64,000 bases of DNA from Acinetobacter sp. NIPH 298 (GTDB lineage Bacteria; Pseudomonadota; Gammaproteobacteria; Pseudomonadales; Moraxellaceae): assembly GCF_000369505.1 (NCBI RefSeq), contig NZ_KB850055.1, positions 1,178,001 to 1,242,000 on the forward strand, read 5' to 3'. Under the pieces are notes generated by a model. The model saw only the letters and a program-made list of their open reading frames with translations, searched no databases and was not told where the DNA came from. Position numbers and translations under genes: made by a program. Every line of letters begins with the position of its first letter. Position 1 is the first letter of the stretch. Positions 7,752-16,176 of this stretch are shown piece by piece.

Positions 7752-7820
7752 AGTAAATAGAAGCAATAAATTTGGATCATTTTAATTGCTTATATTGAAT
7801 GATTCTTATTTCTATTTACT
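7752..7820 (+). repeat. Inverted repeat in the hphR leader
   Basis: AGTAAATAGAA (7752-7762) and TTCTATTTACT (7810-7820) are perfect 11-bp inverted copies. Inside them AGCAAT (7762-7767) can pair with ATTGCT (7785-7790). The right arm ends 10 nt before the hphR ATG, next to its ribosome binding site GGGGTG. It may be an operator or an RNA structure that affects translation. Confidence 0.6.
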
Positions 7821-7830
7821 GGGGTGTGTA

Positions 7831-10800
7831 ATGGAAAACTTGGGAAATGGCCAGCAACAGAGAAACAGTCTGTTTCGATTATCAAAGCTTGCGCTTGCAA
7901 TCTATACCGTGGGAATCGGGAGTATTGCCTTACCGTTACATTCTGCATATGCAGCAACGACAAATGCCAAATCTTATAATATTTCAGCAGGAACATTGGC
8001 AAATGTGTTAAATCAATTTGCAGAGCAATCGGGCACTTCGATCGCAATCGATGCACAACAGTTAAAAGGCAAAAATAGTACTGGCTTAAAAGGAAGTTAC
8101 TCCATAGAGCAAGGCTTTCAACATATTCTCATGAACACAGAATTTTATGCTGTGAAAGTTGGGCAAGGCTATACACTCACAAAAAAAGCACCACCATTAA
8201 CGGCCAATCAAGCTGCTTTAGTTTCACCTATGAGTGATCAGCGCGATTCAATGAACGAAGCCTCATCTCGTTTAGCTCCTATCGTTGTCTACGGTCAAGA
8301 AGATCGTGATACACAAGGTTATAACAAGGTTTATGACGCAAATCATTCTTCAGTGTATGCAGGTAAAGAATATGTAGAGCGTTTTAAAGGTACAAATCCT
8401 GCTGATGTATTACAAGGTATGGTCGGGGTTTATAGTGGTGATGCGCGGAATAGTGGGGCACTTGATCCAAGTGTTCGCGGTGTGCAAGGTGTTGGTAGAG
8501 TACCATTAACGATTGACGGAACAGAGCAATCGGTCGCTGTTTGGCGAGGGTATAACGGTGTTAACAATCGGAACTATATTGATCCGAACTTGATTGCTGG
8601 GATCGAGGTCATCAAAGGACCTTCACTAGAACGTAATGCCACAACATCTGTTGGTGGTGGGGTGTTGGTTAAAACACTTGAAGCTGATGATATTGTCCGC
8701 GCAGGAAAAACCTTTGGTGCTGAATTAAAAGTAGAAGGCTCAACGAACTCAATAGATCCATCGCTACCCGACATGAGTAAAGTCGGTCGGAATTATAGTG
8801 AGACAACACCATGGATTGAAATAGATCGCGCCCGATATGATCCTGATATTTACAAGAAAAATAGAACCCGAAAAGATAACTCTAATTTATATGGCGATGA
8901 TTTGGCAGGTCGACTTGCACTGGCAATGAAACAAGATCAATTCGATTTATTGGCAGTTTATGCTGTTCGTGAACGTGGCAATTATTTTTCAGGAACACAC
9001 GGTGCGGGTTATTACAAACGTGCTGAACCCAATAATGACAATTTCGATTTTATTCCATATTTTGCACATGCCTACAAACCGGGTGATGAAGTTCCAAATA
9101 CATCTAGCCAGATGGAGTCTTGGCTTTTCAAAGGAACCTATCGACCTACAGATTTCCAAACCTTAAAACTCACTTATCGAGATACTAAAAATAAATTTGG
9201 CGAAATCATGCCATCTCGCATTCAATGGGGAATAACGCCTGATTTGGGTGTACCTCAATGGCCGCTCAGTGACATCCGTTCAAAAGCATACAGTTTGGAA
9301 TACAAATTTAAACCTGATAGCAATCAGTGGGTCGATTTTTATGCCAATGTTTGGCAAACCGATACTGAAAGCCAGACTTTTACTCGTGGCGGCTGGCCAA
9401 CCACGATAGACTTTCGTGATAACAAAATTATTAATACCGCAGTCAGTCATTCAGATAATATCCGTAAGGGCATTACAGTGAGCAATAAAGCACATTTAAC
9501 GGATCAACTCGATTTGACGCTGGGTGGAAGCTTCTTAAAAGAAAAGCTGACATCTGATGATGTCTATGGTGATCATGGTTCAAGCTATTCCTTATACCAA
9601 GCTTTACCGCGTGCTGGACGACGTGAAGAGAAAACGTTTGATTTTAATTTTAATTATCGTCCATTGTCTTGGTTAAGCTTCGATGCGGGTATGCGTTATC
9701 GTTCTTATTGGGCTTTTGATGACTTCTTAAATAAATCAATCCGCAATGGGCTTGATCCTACGCTAAATCCATTATTTACCAAGAAAAATAGACTCAAAGA
9801 ATATAGTTTTGAATATCGAACCATGCCTGAAAGTTATGATGCTCAGCAGCAGCGCATGCTCAACCTACTATCACAACGCTATGCAACGAGCAATCCTGAT
9901 TGGGATGGTCGCTTGGAGACGGTACCTGCATCAGAGACAAATTTATATAGCCGAATTTGGTCACAAATCAATACGTTGACATGGAAAGCAGATCAAAATG
10001 GTCATTTGGCTTTGGCTGACAACATTTTGGATCAACTGAACGCTTTAGATCAGAAATACGTTGTGATCGGAAATGGCTTTAAGCCCGCTGTAATTGAACA
10101 AGTTCCAATTAAATCTGTAAAAAAAGTTAAAGATAGCGGTTGGGCGCCTCAGTTAAGTGCAGCGATTCAACTGACCGAAAATAACCGACTCTATGCGCGA
10201 TATGCTGAAGAATATCGTTTGCCGAGTTTATTTGAAAGCACTGTCGGTTTTTCAGCAATGATGCCTTATCAAGCTGTTAAACCTGAACATGCTTTTAACT
10301 ATGAAGTGGGTTATGTCTATGATATGCGTGACTGGTTCAGTTCAGCACGCAAAGCTGACTTTAAACTGGCGTATTACTACAACAAGACCAAGAACGTGAT
10401 TGAACGAAATCAAAATCTGATTTTTACCAACATTGATGAGCAAAAACTTTCAGGTTTAGAACTGCAAAGCCGTTTTGACAATGGTGCTTTCTTCACAGAT
10501 TTAAGTTTGGCTTATAACCTCAAAAATGAAGTCTGTGATAGCAATAGTGCGATTGACAGGATGATCAATAGTGGCACTGTACAAACAGATCATGGCATTC
10601 AATTCCGTGATGCTTACCAACGCTGCGTCGATGACGGCTTTCCCAATGGTTATCTGGTGACAATGTCTACACCAGAACTCAGTGCACATGCATTATTCGG
10701 CGCACGTTTCTTTGATGAAGCGCTTGAACTTGGGGCACGTGCAACTTTCTATAAAGGTTATGAAAGCCCATTGCGTAAAAACAATGATGATGGCGTCAAT

Positions 10801-11004
10801 AAAGGTTATTACCTCAATGTTCCTTTGGCGTGGGACGACACATGGATTTTTGATGCTTATGCACGCTATCAAGTCGATACCTACAACACCGTTGAGTTTG
10901 TAGGAAATAATCTTTCAAACCAATTTTATATCGATCCGCTTACTCGGAGTGCGATGGCCGCACCTGGTCGCACCCTTAAAATCAGTTGGACAACTAAGTT
11001 TTAG
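7831..11004 (+). CDS. hphR: TonB-dependent hemophilin/heme receptor with STN signalling domain
   Basis: ATG 7831 follows GGGGTG; the 15 codons before it in frame have no binding site. The 1057-residue protein has a long signal peptide ending near SAYA (residue 41), an STN domain at about 49-118 (YNISAGTLANVLNQFAEQSG), a TonB box (APIVVYG, about 150), a plug (GVYSGDARNSGALDPSVRGVQGVG shortened here) and a 22-strand barrel ending in Phe. Strand motifs match the hemoglobin/transferrin/lactoferrin receptor family. The STN domain marks it as a transducer that signals through FecR and FecI. The next gene encodes a hemophilin, so the natural ligand is probably heme-loaded HphA. Confidence 0.88.
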   Translation: MENLGNGQQQRNSLFRLSKLALAIYTVGIGSIALPLHSAYAATTNAKSYNISAGTLANVLNQFAEQSGTSIAIDAQQLKGKNSTGLKGSYSIEQGFQHILMNTEFYAVKVGQGYTLTKKAPPLTANQAALVSPMSDQRDSMNEASSRLAPIVVYGQEDRDTQGYNKVYDANHSSVYAGKEYVERFKGTNPADVLQGMVGVYSGDARNSGALDPSVRGVQGVGRVPLTIDGTEQSVAVWRGYNGVNNRNYIDPNLIAGIEVIKGPSLERNATTSVGGGVLVKTLEADDIVRAGKTFGAELKVEGSTNSIDPSLPDMSKVGRNYSETTPWIEIDRARYDPDIYKKNRTRKDNSNLYGDDLAGRLALAMKQDQFDLLAVYAVRERGNYFSGTHGAGYYKRAEPNNDNFDFIPYFAHAYKPGDEVPNTSSQMESWLFKGTYRPTDFQTLKLTYRDTKNKFGEIMPSRIQWGITPDLGVPQWPLSDIRSKAYSLEYKFKPDSNQWVDFYANVWQTDTESQTFTRGGWPTTIDFRDNKIINTAVSHSDNIRKGITVSNKAHLTDQLDLTLGGSFLKEKLTSDDVYGDHGSSYSLYQALPRAGRREEKTFDFNFNYRPLSWLSFDAGMRYRSYWAFDDFLNKSIRNGLDPTLNPLFTKKNRLKEYSFEYRTMPESYDAQQQRMLNLLSQRYATSNPDWDGRLETVPASETNLYSRIWSQINTLTWKADQNGHLALADNILDQLNALDQKYVVIGNGFKPAVIEQVPIKSVKKVKDSGWAPQLSAAIQLTENNRLYARYAEEYRLPSLFESTVGFSAMMPYQAVKPEHAFNYEVGYVYDMRDWFSSARKADFKLAYYYNKTKNVIERNQNLIFTNIDEQKLSGLELQSRFDNGAFFTDLSLAYNLKNEVCDSNSAIDRMINSGTVQTDHGIQFRDAYQRCVDDGFPNGYLVTMSTPELSAHALFGARFFDEALELGARATFYKGYESPLRKNNDDGVNKGYYLNVPLAWDDTWIFDAYARYQVDTYNTVEFVGNNLSNQFYIDPLTRSAMAAPGRTLKISWTTKF

Positions 11005-11049
11005 CACAGAATTTAATTCCAGCTTTAAGTGAATTGGAATTAGATAGGC

Positions 11050-11081
11050 GTAAATAATAGATTTGAATGATTATTATTTAC
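11050..11081. repeat. Inverted repeat upstream of hphA, overlapping a weak Fur-like site
   Basis: GTAAATAAT (11050-11058) and ATTATTTAC (11073-11081) are perfect inverted copies around a 14-nt spacer. Read on the minus strand, the right part (GTAAATAATAATCATTC) matches the Fur consensus at about 13 of 19 positions. It may be a separate operator for hphA. Confidence 0.45.
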
Positions 11082-11090
11082 ATTAATAAA

Positions 11091-11116
11091 AAGCAGTTTT
11101 ATAGATTCAACTGCTT
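11091..11116. repeat. Small hairpin between hphR and hphA
   Basis: AAGCAGTT (11091-11098) pairs with AACTGCTT (11109-11116). There is no run of T after it on the plus strand, so it is not a typical terminator. It could protect or process the hphR-hphA transcript. Confidence 0.4.
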
Positions 11117-11192
11117 ATACAACGAAATGATAGCGATAGCGTTATCCTCATTGAAACAATAACTTATCTTCAAATAAATGGAGTAACAATAA

Positions 11193-11984
11193 ATGAAAAT
11201 CTCTCAACTGTTCATCGGTCTGGTTGCATGTTCTGCTGTATTTTCTCATGCAGCTATTGATGGTGCTTCTAGCAATGAAGCAAACATTAGAATTGGTGCG
11301 GCTGCAAATGCAAGCCATCCAGACGGTGTAGCAGCAATATCTATAGAAGCGGCAGGCGCACCATACAATGCATTTACAGGTTTTAGTTCATTAAAGGGCT
11401 TGGCACAAGCATTTGCGGCACAAGGTACCAGTAATACCAATGTCACAGTGGGTAGCAAGAGCTTTAATATTTCTCACATTCCTGTATCGGCTATGCCACC
11501 TTCACATAGTGCTTTGGGTAACTTTAATTTTGGTCAGGTGGGTACGCAGGAAGTATATTTTGGTGAGTGGTGGAAGGCTGGCGATACAGCAGCGAGTGCG
11601 AGCCATACGGTCTATTATGCGGGTGACAATAGCAATACCACCGTACCAACAGCAGGTACTGCAACTTATACCGTTGCAGGGATTAATGGATCTGCGACGA
11701 ATCTGTTAACTGGTAATTTCACTGCGAATTTTGGTACAGGGACGCTTGAAGGTTCTTTAAATGGATCAGGTACAGCGGTTTCAAACTTAACATTGAATGG
11801 TGTGACATTTAATCCGGGCACTGCTGAGTTTGCTGGTGCAGCAAGCGCCAATGGTACAGCTGGGTTAAATAATACAGGTATTGTCCAAGGACATTTCTTT
11901 GGTGCAAATGCTGCGGCTTTGGCAGGTATCGCCGAGTTTAATAACGCATCTTATAACACTGCATTTGGCGGTGCAAAAAACTAA
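11193..11984 (+). CDS. hphA: Hemophilin HphA, Slam-dependent secreted hemophore
   Basis: A 263-residue protein with a Sec signal peptide cleaved after SHA (about residue 20) and no lipobox Cys, so it should be released. The mature chain is rich in Ala, Gly, Asn and Thr. The C-terminal half carries the repeated beta-strand pattern of TbpB-like eight-stranded barrels handled by Slam proteins, with GIVQGHFFGANAAALAGIAE and a final FGGAKN. The N-terminal half has candidate heme-ligand histidines at 42, 95 and 105; which ones bind heme cannot be told from sequence alone. It is placed between the receptor and the Slam gene, exactly as in A. baumannii hphA. ATG 11193 follows GGAG closely (AAATGGAGTAACAATAA). 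Confidence 0.85.
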   Translation: MKISQLFIGLVACSAVFSHAAIDGASSNEANIRIGAAANASHPDGVAAISIEAAGAPYNAFTGFSSLKGLAQAFAAQGTSNTNVTVGSKSFNISHIPVSAMPPSHSALGNFNFGQVGTQEVYFGEWWKAGDTAASASHTVYYAGDNSNTTVPTAGTATYTVAGINGSATNLLTGNFTANFGTGTLEGSLNGSGTAVSNLTLNGVTFNPGTAEFAGAASANGTAGLNNTGIVQGHFFGANAAALAGIAEFNNASYNTAFGGAKN

Positions 11985-11994
11985 TCGTGGTGAG

Positions 11995-12028
11995 AGGAAT
12001 CTACATTTGTAGGTTCCTTTTGTTTTTA
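11995..12028 (+). terminator. Probable attenuating terminator between hphA and hsmA
   Basis: AGGAA (11995-11999) with CTAC (12001-12004) pairs with GTAG (12009-12012) and TTCCT (12014-12018), giving a stem with one mismatch position and a 4-nt loop. TTTGTTTTT follows. It starts 10 nt after the hphA stop, and no new promoter is evident, so it probably lowers read-through into hsmA and tonB. Confidence 0.7.
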
Positions 12029-12064
12029 TGCGTTGATGATTTTACATTTTGGTTTGCGGTTGAT

Positions 12065-13552
12065 ATGAAACGAACATTGCTGTGTTGCTTGGCTTTATGG
12101 GGAAATACATCACTCTATGCGGATGATGAGACTCAACTTCGCCTAAATCAAAGCATAGATCAGCAGCTATTCCAACAACAGCGTTCACTTCAAGTACAAG
12201 GTACGATTCGGAGCACTGAAAAGTTACCTGAACTCAAAATCAATGGAAAAGTCTATGTCGTAGAGAAAAACCAAGATGATCTAGCCAAAGCACTATATCT
12301 CGCTGTTATGCAAAAACAATGGGTAAATGTTCAAATCTATTTAGTGCATTATCAAAACTATCCTGAGCATGATCAGGCTTTAACTGATTTTGCAGAAGGA
12401 GCATTGGCACGTGCTCAGGGACAACTAAAACTGGCTGAACAAAAATTCCAAAGCAGTTTAAATAAACAACCAAACAATCTAATTTGTGAACTCGAGTTAG
12501 CGCGTGTGCTGTTTGAACAACAGAAGAACAAAGAGGCAGCACACCTTTTTATAACGATTCAAAATAAATTAGAACAAAGTGATCACAGTGTCATCCCACC
12601 GGAAGTACAAAAAACGGTTCAGCTTTTCGTCAAAGCGCTTGCTCAACGAGATTCATGGCATGGTTCTATTGCTGTAGGTCCTATTTATGCGAGCAATCTA
12701 AACAGTTCATCAGAACAAAGTAAAACTTGGACGCTGTATGGTATGGATAAAGAGGGCAACATTATCCCAGCTCAAATTACACGAGGAAGTCCAAAAGCAG
12801 TTTCAGCAAATGGTATAGATTATGACGCAAGCCTGATCAAACGTTTTTCCATCAAAGAAAATCATGGTGTTGCACTACGTGCTCTAGCTTATGGACAGTC
12901 CTACGATAACCAAAGAAATTATAACGAATCCACCCTCAACGTAAATGCAGGTTATAGCTATTACGATTTAAAAAACCAAATTAATTTCAGTCCACTATTT
13001 GAACACAAACGTTATGGCAACGAGAGTTTGTACGATGCTTGGGGCGGACGAATTGAATGGATGCGATTTATTTCAGGCGATAAAGCACTCAAACTTGAAG
13101 CAGAAATTAAAGATTTTGATTACCACACCTATAAAACACTCAATGGGCAAGAGCGTTCGGTACTGGCGACTTTTTGGAAAATTTTGCCAGAACAATGGAC
13201 ATTATTCGGTGGACTCGATGTCCTTAATCGTTCGACACAAGAACAATATATCGCGGCTTACCAGCAACAAGGAATTCGTCTAGGTATAAGTAAACCATGG
13301 AATATTGGAATTAATACAACATTATTAAGTTCTTATCGTTGGCGACAATTTGATAAATACGCAAAGGTTTATGAAGCAAGACGACATGATTTTGAACAAA
13401 ATTATACTTTTGTGGTGCAAATGCCACGCTTCAAATTTTATGGCGTAACACCGAATTTAACTTATCGTTATAACCACAATGATAGCAATGTGGATTGGTT
13501 GTACACCTATGACAAGCACAATGTCAGCCTGAAACTCGAATACCGTTTCTAG
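12065..13552 (+). CDS. hsmA: Slam-family outer-membrane exporter for hemophilin
   Basis: ATG 12065 was chosen because a signal peptide starts there (MKRTLLCCLALWGNTSLYA); the longer frame from 11987 would include the terminator. The 495-residue protein has an N-terminal TPR-rich periplasmic domain (repeats around DFAEGALARAQGQLKLAEQKF and ELELARVLFEQQKNKEAA) and a C-terminal DUF560-type barrel of about 14 strands starting near residue 195 (WHGSIAVGPIYASNLN) and ending LKLEYRF. Slam proteins move lipoproteins or soluble hemophores such as HphA across the outer membrane. It directly follows its predicted client. The ribosome binding site is weak. Confidence 0.88.
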   Translation: MKRTLLCCLALWGNTSLYADDETQLRLNQSIDQQLFQQQRSLQVQGTIRSTEKLPELKINGKVYVVEKNQDDLAKALYLAVMQKQWVNVQIYLVHYQNYPEHDQALTDFAEGALARAQGQLKLAEQKFQSSLNKQPNNLICELELARVLFEQQKNKEAAHLFITIQNKLEQSDHSVIPPEVQKTVQLFVKALAQRDSWHGSIAVGPIYASNLNSSSEQSKTWTLYGMDKEGNIIPAQITRGSPKAVSANGIDYDASLIKRFSIKENHGVALRALAYGQSYDNQRNYNESTLNVNAGYSYYDLKNQINFSPLFEHKRYGNESLYDAWGGRIEWMRFISGDKALKLEAEIKDFDYHTYKTLNGQERSVLATFWKILPEQWTLFGGLDVLNRSTQEQYIAAYQQQGIRLGISKPWNIGINTTLLSSYRWRQFDKYAKVYEARRHDFEQNYTFVVQMPRFKFYGVTPNLTYRYNHNDSNVDWLYTYDKHNVSLKLEYRF

Positions 13553-13561
13553 GAGTGGCTG

Positions 13562-14476
13562 ATGAAATTAAAAAATCTATCTCCAAGTTATAAACAACAA
13601 TTTCCTCGCTTCTCTGAATTGCCTCCTCATCATTTCGGGAAATGGGGCGTTGCAGGTATGGTCATACTTTTGCATATCGCGGTATTGTGGTTGCTCAGCC
13701 ATCTGATAGAACCTTATACATTGGATAGTGCCCCTAAAGTGAATGCATTAAAAGTGCATTTCGTTTCATTGTCCAGTGCCGAACAACCATTACCACGTTC
13801 GTCTGGACAAAGTGCTGCTGCAATCAAGTCAGAGAAGCAAAGCCGAAGCGCATCAGAGAGTTCAAATGCAACTGTATCGTCTAAAACCGCCGCAAATACT
13901 CGCACACTCAGCAGCACTCATGCTGATCGTGTGATATCAGATAGCCAGCCAAAACATAATCATAAAAATGAGCAAGCTACCCCAACTCAAGTATCTGTAG
14001 ATTCAGAGCCATCCCTGAATAAAGATCTAACGTTAAAAACAAAACAGATCGAACAACAGCTTACATCGAAGCAAAACCCAAATGTATCTAAACAACAAGG
14101 AGAGAACCATTCAAACGCGGGCGGTGTAACGGCACCTGCTATACAACAGGAACTTGCACGTGCTCCAGATAGCCAAGTCGCCCCAAATGAACCATTACAA
14201 GTGAGTCGTGTAGATGTATTGAGTTTTGCAAAACTAAGCTATGACGATCGTGAACTAAAACAACGAGATCGTACTGTTGAACTTCGTATACGCATTAATG
14301 AAAACGGTCAGGCGACAGATATTCAATTACAACAGAGTTCAGGCATCCGCAGCTTGGATCAACGTGTCATACAAGCTGCACTTAAATCAAAATTTAAACC
14401 TTATCAATTGAACGGCCGAGCAGTGGCCGTGGTCGTGGACTTCCCAGTCCAACTTAAACTCAGTCGGAATCGTTGA
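13562..14476 (+). CDS. tonB: Energy transducer TonB
   Basis: A 304-residue protein with a single N-terminal membrane segment at about 29-49, including the conserved His (H38), then a long Ser/Gln/Lys-rich periplasmic linker and a C-terminal TonB domain (VELRIRINENGQATDIQLQQ, then LDQRVIQAALKSKFKPY). The linker has little Pro, unlike classical TonB. GGAG lies before the ATG and only 9 nt separate it from hsmA. A TonB dedicated to the hemophilin receptor, driven by the proton motive force through ExbBD encoded elsewhere, is the likely role. Confidence 0.9.
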   Translation: MKLKNLSPSYKQQFPRFSELPPHHFGKWGVAGMVILLHIAVLWLLSHLIEPYTLDSAPKVNALKVHFVSLSSAEQPLPRSSGQSAAAIKSEKQSRSASESSNATVSSKTAANTRTLSSTHADRVISDSQPKHNHKNEQATPTQVSVDSEPSLNKDLTLKTKQIEQQLTSKQNPNVSKQQGENHSNAGGVTAPAIQQELARAPDSQVAPNEPLQVSRVDVLSFAKLSYDDRELKQRDRTVELRIRINENGQATDIQLQQSSGIRSLDQRVIQAALKSKFKPYQLNGRAVAVVVDFPVQLKLSRNR

Positions 14477-14509
14477 ACCATCCGTGATATCTATTTTAGG
14501 AGAAAGAAA

Positions 14510-15106
14510 ATGAATGCAGCGACAGAACAGATGATTGCTAATCAATTGTCCCAACGTTTAAAACATGAAACCGCAACTGAACATGAGCGTATGCACAAAT
14601 TAATGGCTGAAGCAGCGGTATTTTCGAGTAAAGAGCGATATACACAATTCACCTTGTCACAGTACTACTTTCAAAAAGAGATTGAACATCTTTTCGAAAA
14701 ACAAGGTGTTGCGGAACTCATCCCAGATTTAGGGATTCGTGGACGCTCTCAACAAGCACTTGCAGATTTACAAGACTTGGGACTACAACCCAAAGGTGAA
14801 CCTTTACAAAGTAAAAATATCGAAATACCTGAAGCATTAGGCTGGATCTACGTTTCGGAGGGTTCAACTTTAGGTGCAGCCTTTTTATTTAAAGAAGCAC
14901 AAAAGCATTTAGGTTTTTCTGAAACTTTTGCTGCTCGAAACCTTGCTGCCTATCCAGAAGGTCGTGCCAAGGTGTGGAAACGTTTTGTACACGCCTTGGA
15001 TGAGGCTGGCTTTGATCAGTCTCAACAAGACCGTGTGATCCAAGGTGCTTTAGATGCTTTTGGTTATTTTGGTAACGCACTTAATCGATTGGATGAAATG
15101 CACTAA
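14510..15106 (+). CDS. hemO: Heme oxygenase HemO
   Basis: A 198-residue cytoplasmic protein of the bacterial biliverdin-producing heme oxygenase family. The N-terminal LKHETATEHERMHKLM contains the candidate proximal heme-ligand His (TEHERMH). A Gly-containing distal helix is seen in GWIYVSEGSTLGAAFLFK. It opens the heme ring and frees iron, completing a path of hemophore capture, receptor uptake and heme breakdown. AGGAG precedes the ATG (13 nt upstream) and it follows tonB by 33 nt, so it is probably in the same operon. Confidence 0.92.
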   Translation: MNAATEQMIANQLSQRLKHETATEHERMHKLMAEAAVFSSKERYTQFTLSQYYFQKEIEHLFEKQGVAELIPDLGIRGRSQQALADLQDLGLQPKGEPLQSKNIEIPEALGWIYVSEGSTLGAAFLFKEAQKHLGFSETFAARNLAAYPEGRAKVWKRFVHALDEAGFDQSQQDRVIQGALDAFGYFGNALNRLDEMH

Positions 15107-15208
15107 ATCTTTGAGAAGCTATTTTTATTTATCCAGATTGGGGAAATACATAGCAAAGATTAGAAAACTCTCAAAGCGCTTAACTCATCAACCTACGCCT
15201 AACTGAGT

Positions 15209-15643
15209 ATGAAACATATGGATCACACAGAGAATAAGTTAAATATGGAACTGACTTCCTCACTACCATCAGAAAGTAAAGTTGCACGTTCGATTTGGTG
15301 GCGCATGTTATTTATATGTCTCGCTTGGTTATGCATTGCACTGGGAATGATCGGGATTTTTATTCCGGGTTTACCAACTGTCGATTTTATTTTACTGGCA
15401 GTTTTCTTTGCGGCGAGGGGATCAGAAAAACTTCATCAATGGTTGTTAAACCATCGTTTTATCGGTCCCATCATAAAAGAATGGAGGGAAAATCGTCGCA
15501 TACCGAAAAAAGCAAAATATATGTCAACAATTAGTATGAGCATAGCAGCAGGAGTGATGATCTGGACGATTCCACACCCTTGGTTTGTCTATCCTGCAAT
15601 AGGATGCATGTTGGTGGTATTGATCTGGATGTGGAGAAAATAG
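15209..15643 (+). CDS. YbaN/DUF454-family inner-membrane protein
   Basis: A 144-residue protein with two close N-terminal membrane segments (about 27-66, with GMIGIFIPGLPTVDFILLAVFFAARGS), a cytoplasmic loop (LLNHRFIGPIIKEWRENRRIP) and two C-terminal segments. These motifs define DUF454/YbaN proteins, whose role is unknown. Acinetobacter hemO clusters carry such a gene next to hemO, suggesting a heme-linked function. No clear ribosome binding site is seen; the second ATG at 15218 is an alternative start. Confidence 0.8.
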   Translation: MKHMDHTENKLNMELTSSLPSESKVARSIWWRMLFICLAWLCIALGMIGIFIPGLPTVDFILLAVFFAARGSEKLHQWLLNHRFIGPIIKEWRENRRIPKKAKYMSTISMSIAAGVMIWTIPHPWFVYPAIGCMLVVLIWMWRK

Positions 15644-15708
15644 CTATTTTATTCATTCAAATAGATACAATCGTGTTTATTTTGAGGAAAAATAAACCAG
15701 ATGCAAAT

Positions 15709-15727
15709 GATAATGGTTGTCATTATT
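15709..15727. promoter_or_regulatory. Fur box upstream of the DUF3649-PepSY-DUF3325 operon
   Basis: GATAATGGTTGTCATTATT agrees with the 19-bp Fur consensus in both half-sites (GATAATG and CATTAT). It lies about 100 nt before the DUF3649 start and after the YbaN-like gene, which implies that the downstream operon has its own iron-controlled promoter. Confidence 0.78.
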
Positions 15728-15824
15728 GTTATTTTTTTAGGTTTTGTGTATCCTGCAGACAATTTTTAATAATAGATTAAGGTGGGGGTGATTTAGGATC
15801 ATCGCCGCTCCTGTTGGTATTGCT

Positions 15825-16172
15825 ATGACTATTGAAGCGTCTGTTCCTTTCGTTACCACGAAAAGTGTCTCCAAAAATCGAATTCAACAATCATCATTGC
15901 TTAAATATCGCTTGATGATTTTTTCACGTTTTGTACTGGCAATTTTTGGTGCTTATTACCTTGTAGCCATTGCGGTGATGCTGATTGTTTTTTTATTTCC
16001 CTCAGAGCCTTTAAAAGCCAATGCTGTTTTAAGCGTCACTATGCTGGCTTTTATCATTCATTGTGCCTTGTTTGTATGGATATTCATGGTCAAATCGACG
16101 CTTAAAGTCTGGCTAGCTGTGGTATTGCCGAGCATCTTGATGACATTCATCTATTTATTGTTACAAGGGTGA
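15825..16172 (+). CDS. DUF3649-like small inner-membrane protein
   Basis: 115 residues with three predicted membrane segments (about 33-61, 67-86 and 92-112) after a short polar N-terminus. It is the first gene of the set DUF3649, PepSY, DUF3325, which recurs near siderophore and heme receptors in gammaproteobacteria. Its role is unknown. It ends 4 nt before the PepSY gene. The start codon has only a weak ribosome binding site. Confidence 0.72.
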   Translation: MTIEASVPFVTTKSVSKNRIQQSSLLKYRLMIFSRFVLAIFGAYYLVAIAVMLIVFLFPSEPLKANAVLSVTMLAFIIHCALFVWIFMVKSTLKVWLAVVLPSILMTFIYLLLQG

Positions 16173-16176
16173 CATC

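Noticed and set aside
11413..11709. 98-codon plus-strand frame inside hphA
   Set aside because: Another phase of hphA; basic, low-quality sequence with no family match.
15109..15176. CTTTGAGA/TCTCAAAG inverted pair between hemO and the YbaN-like gene
   Set aside because: Only 8 bp at 52 nt spacing with no tail; may be chance.
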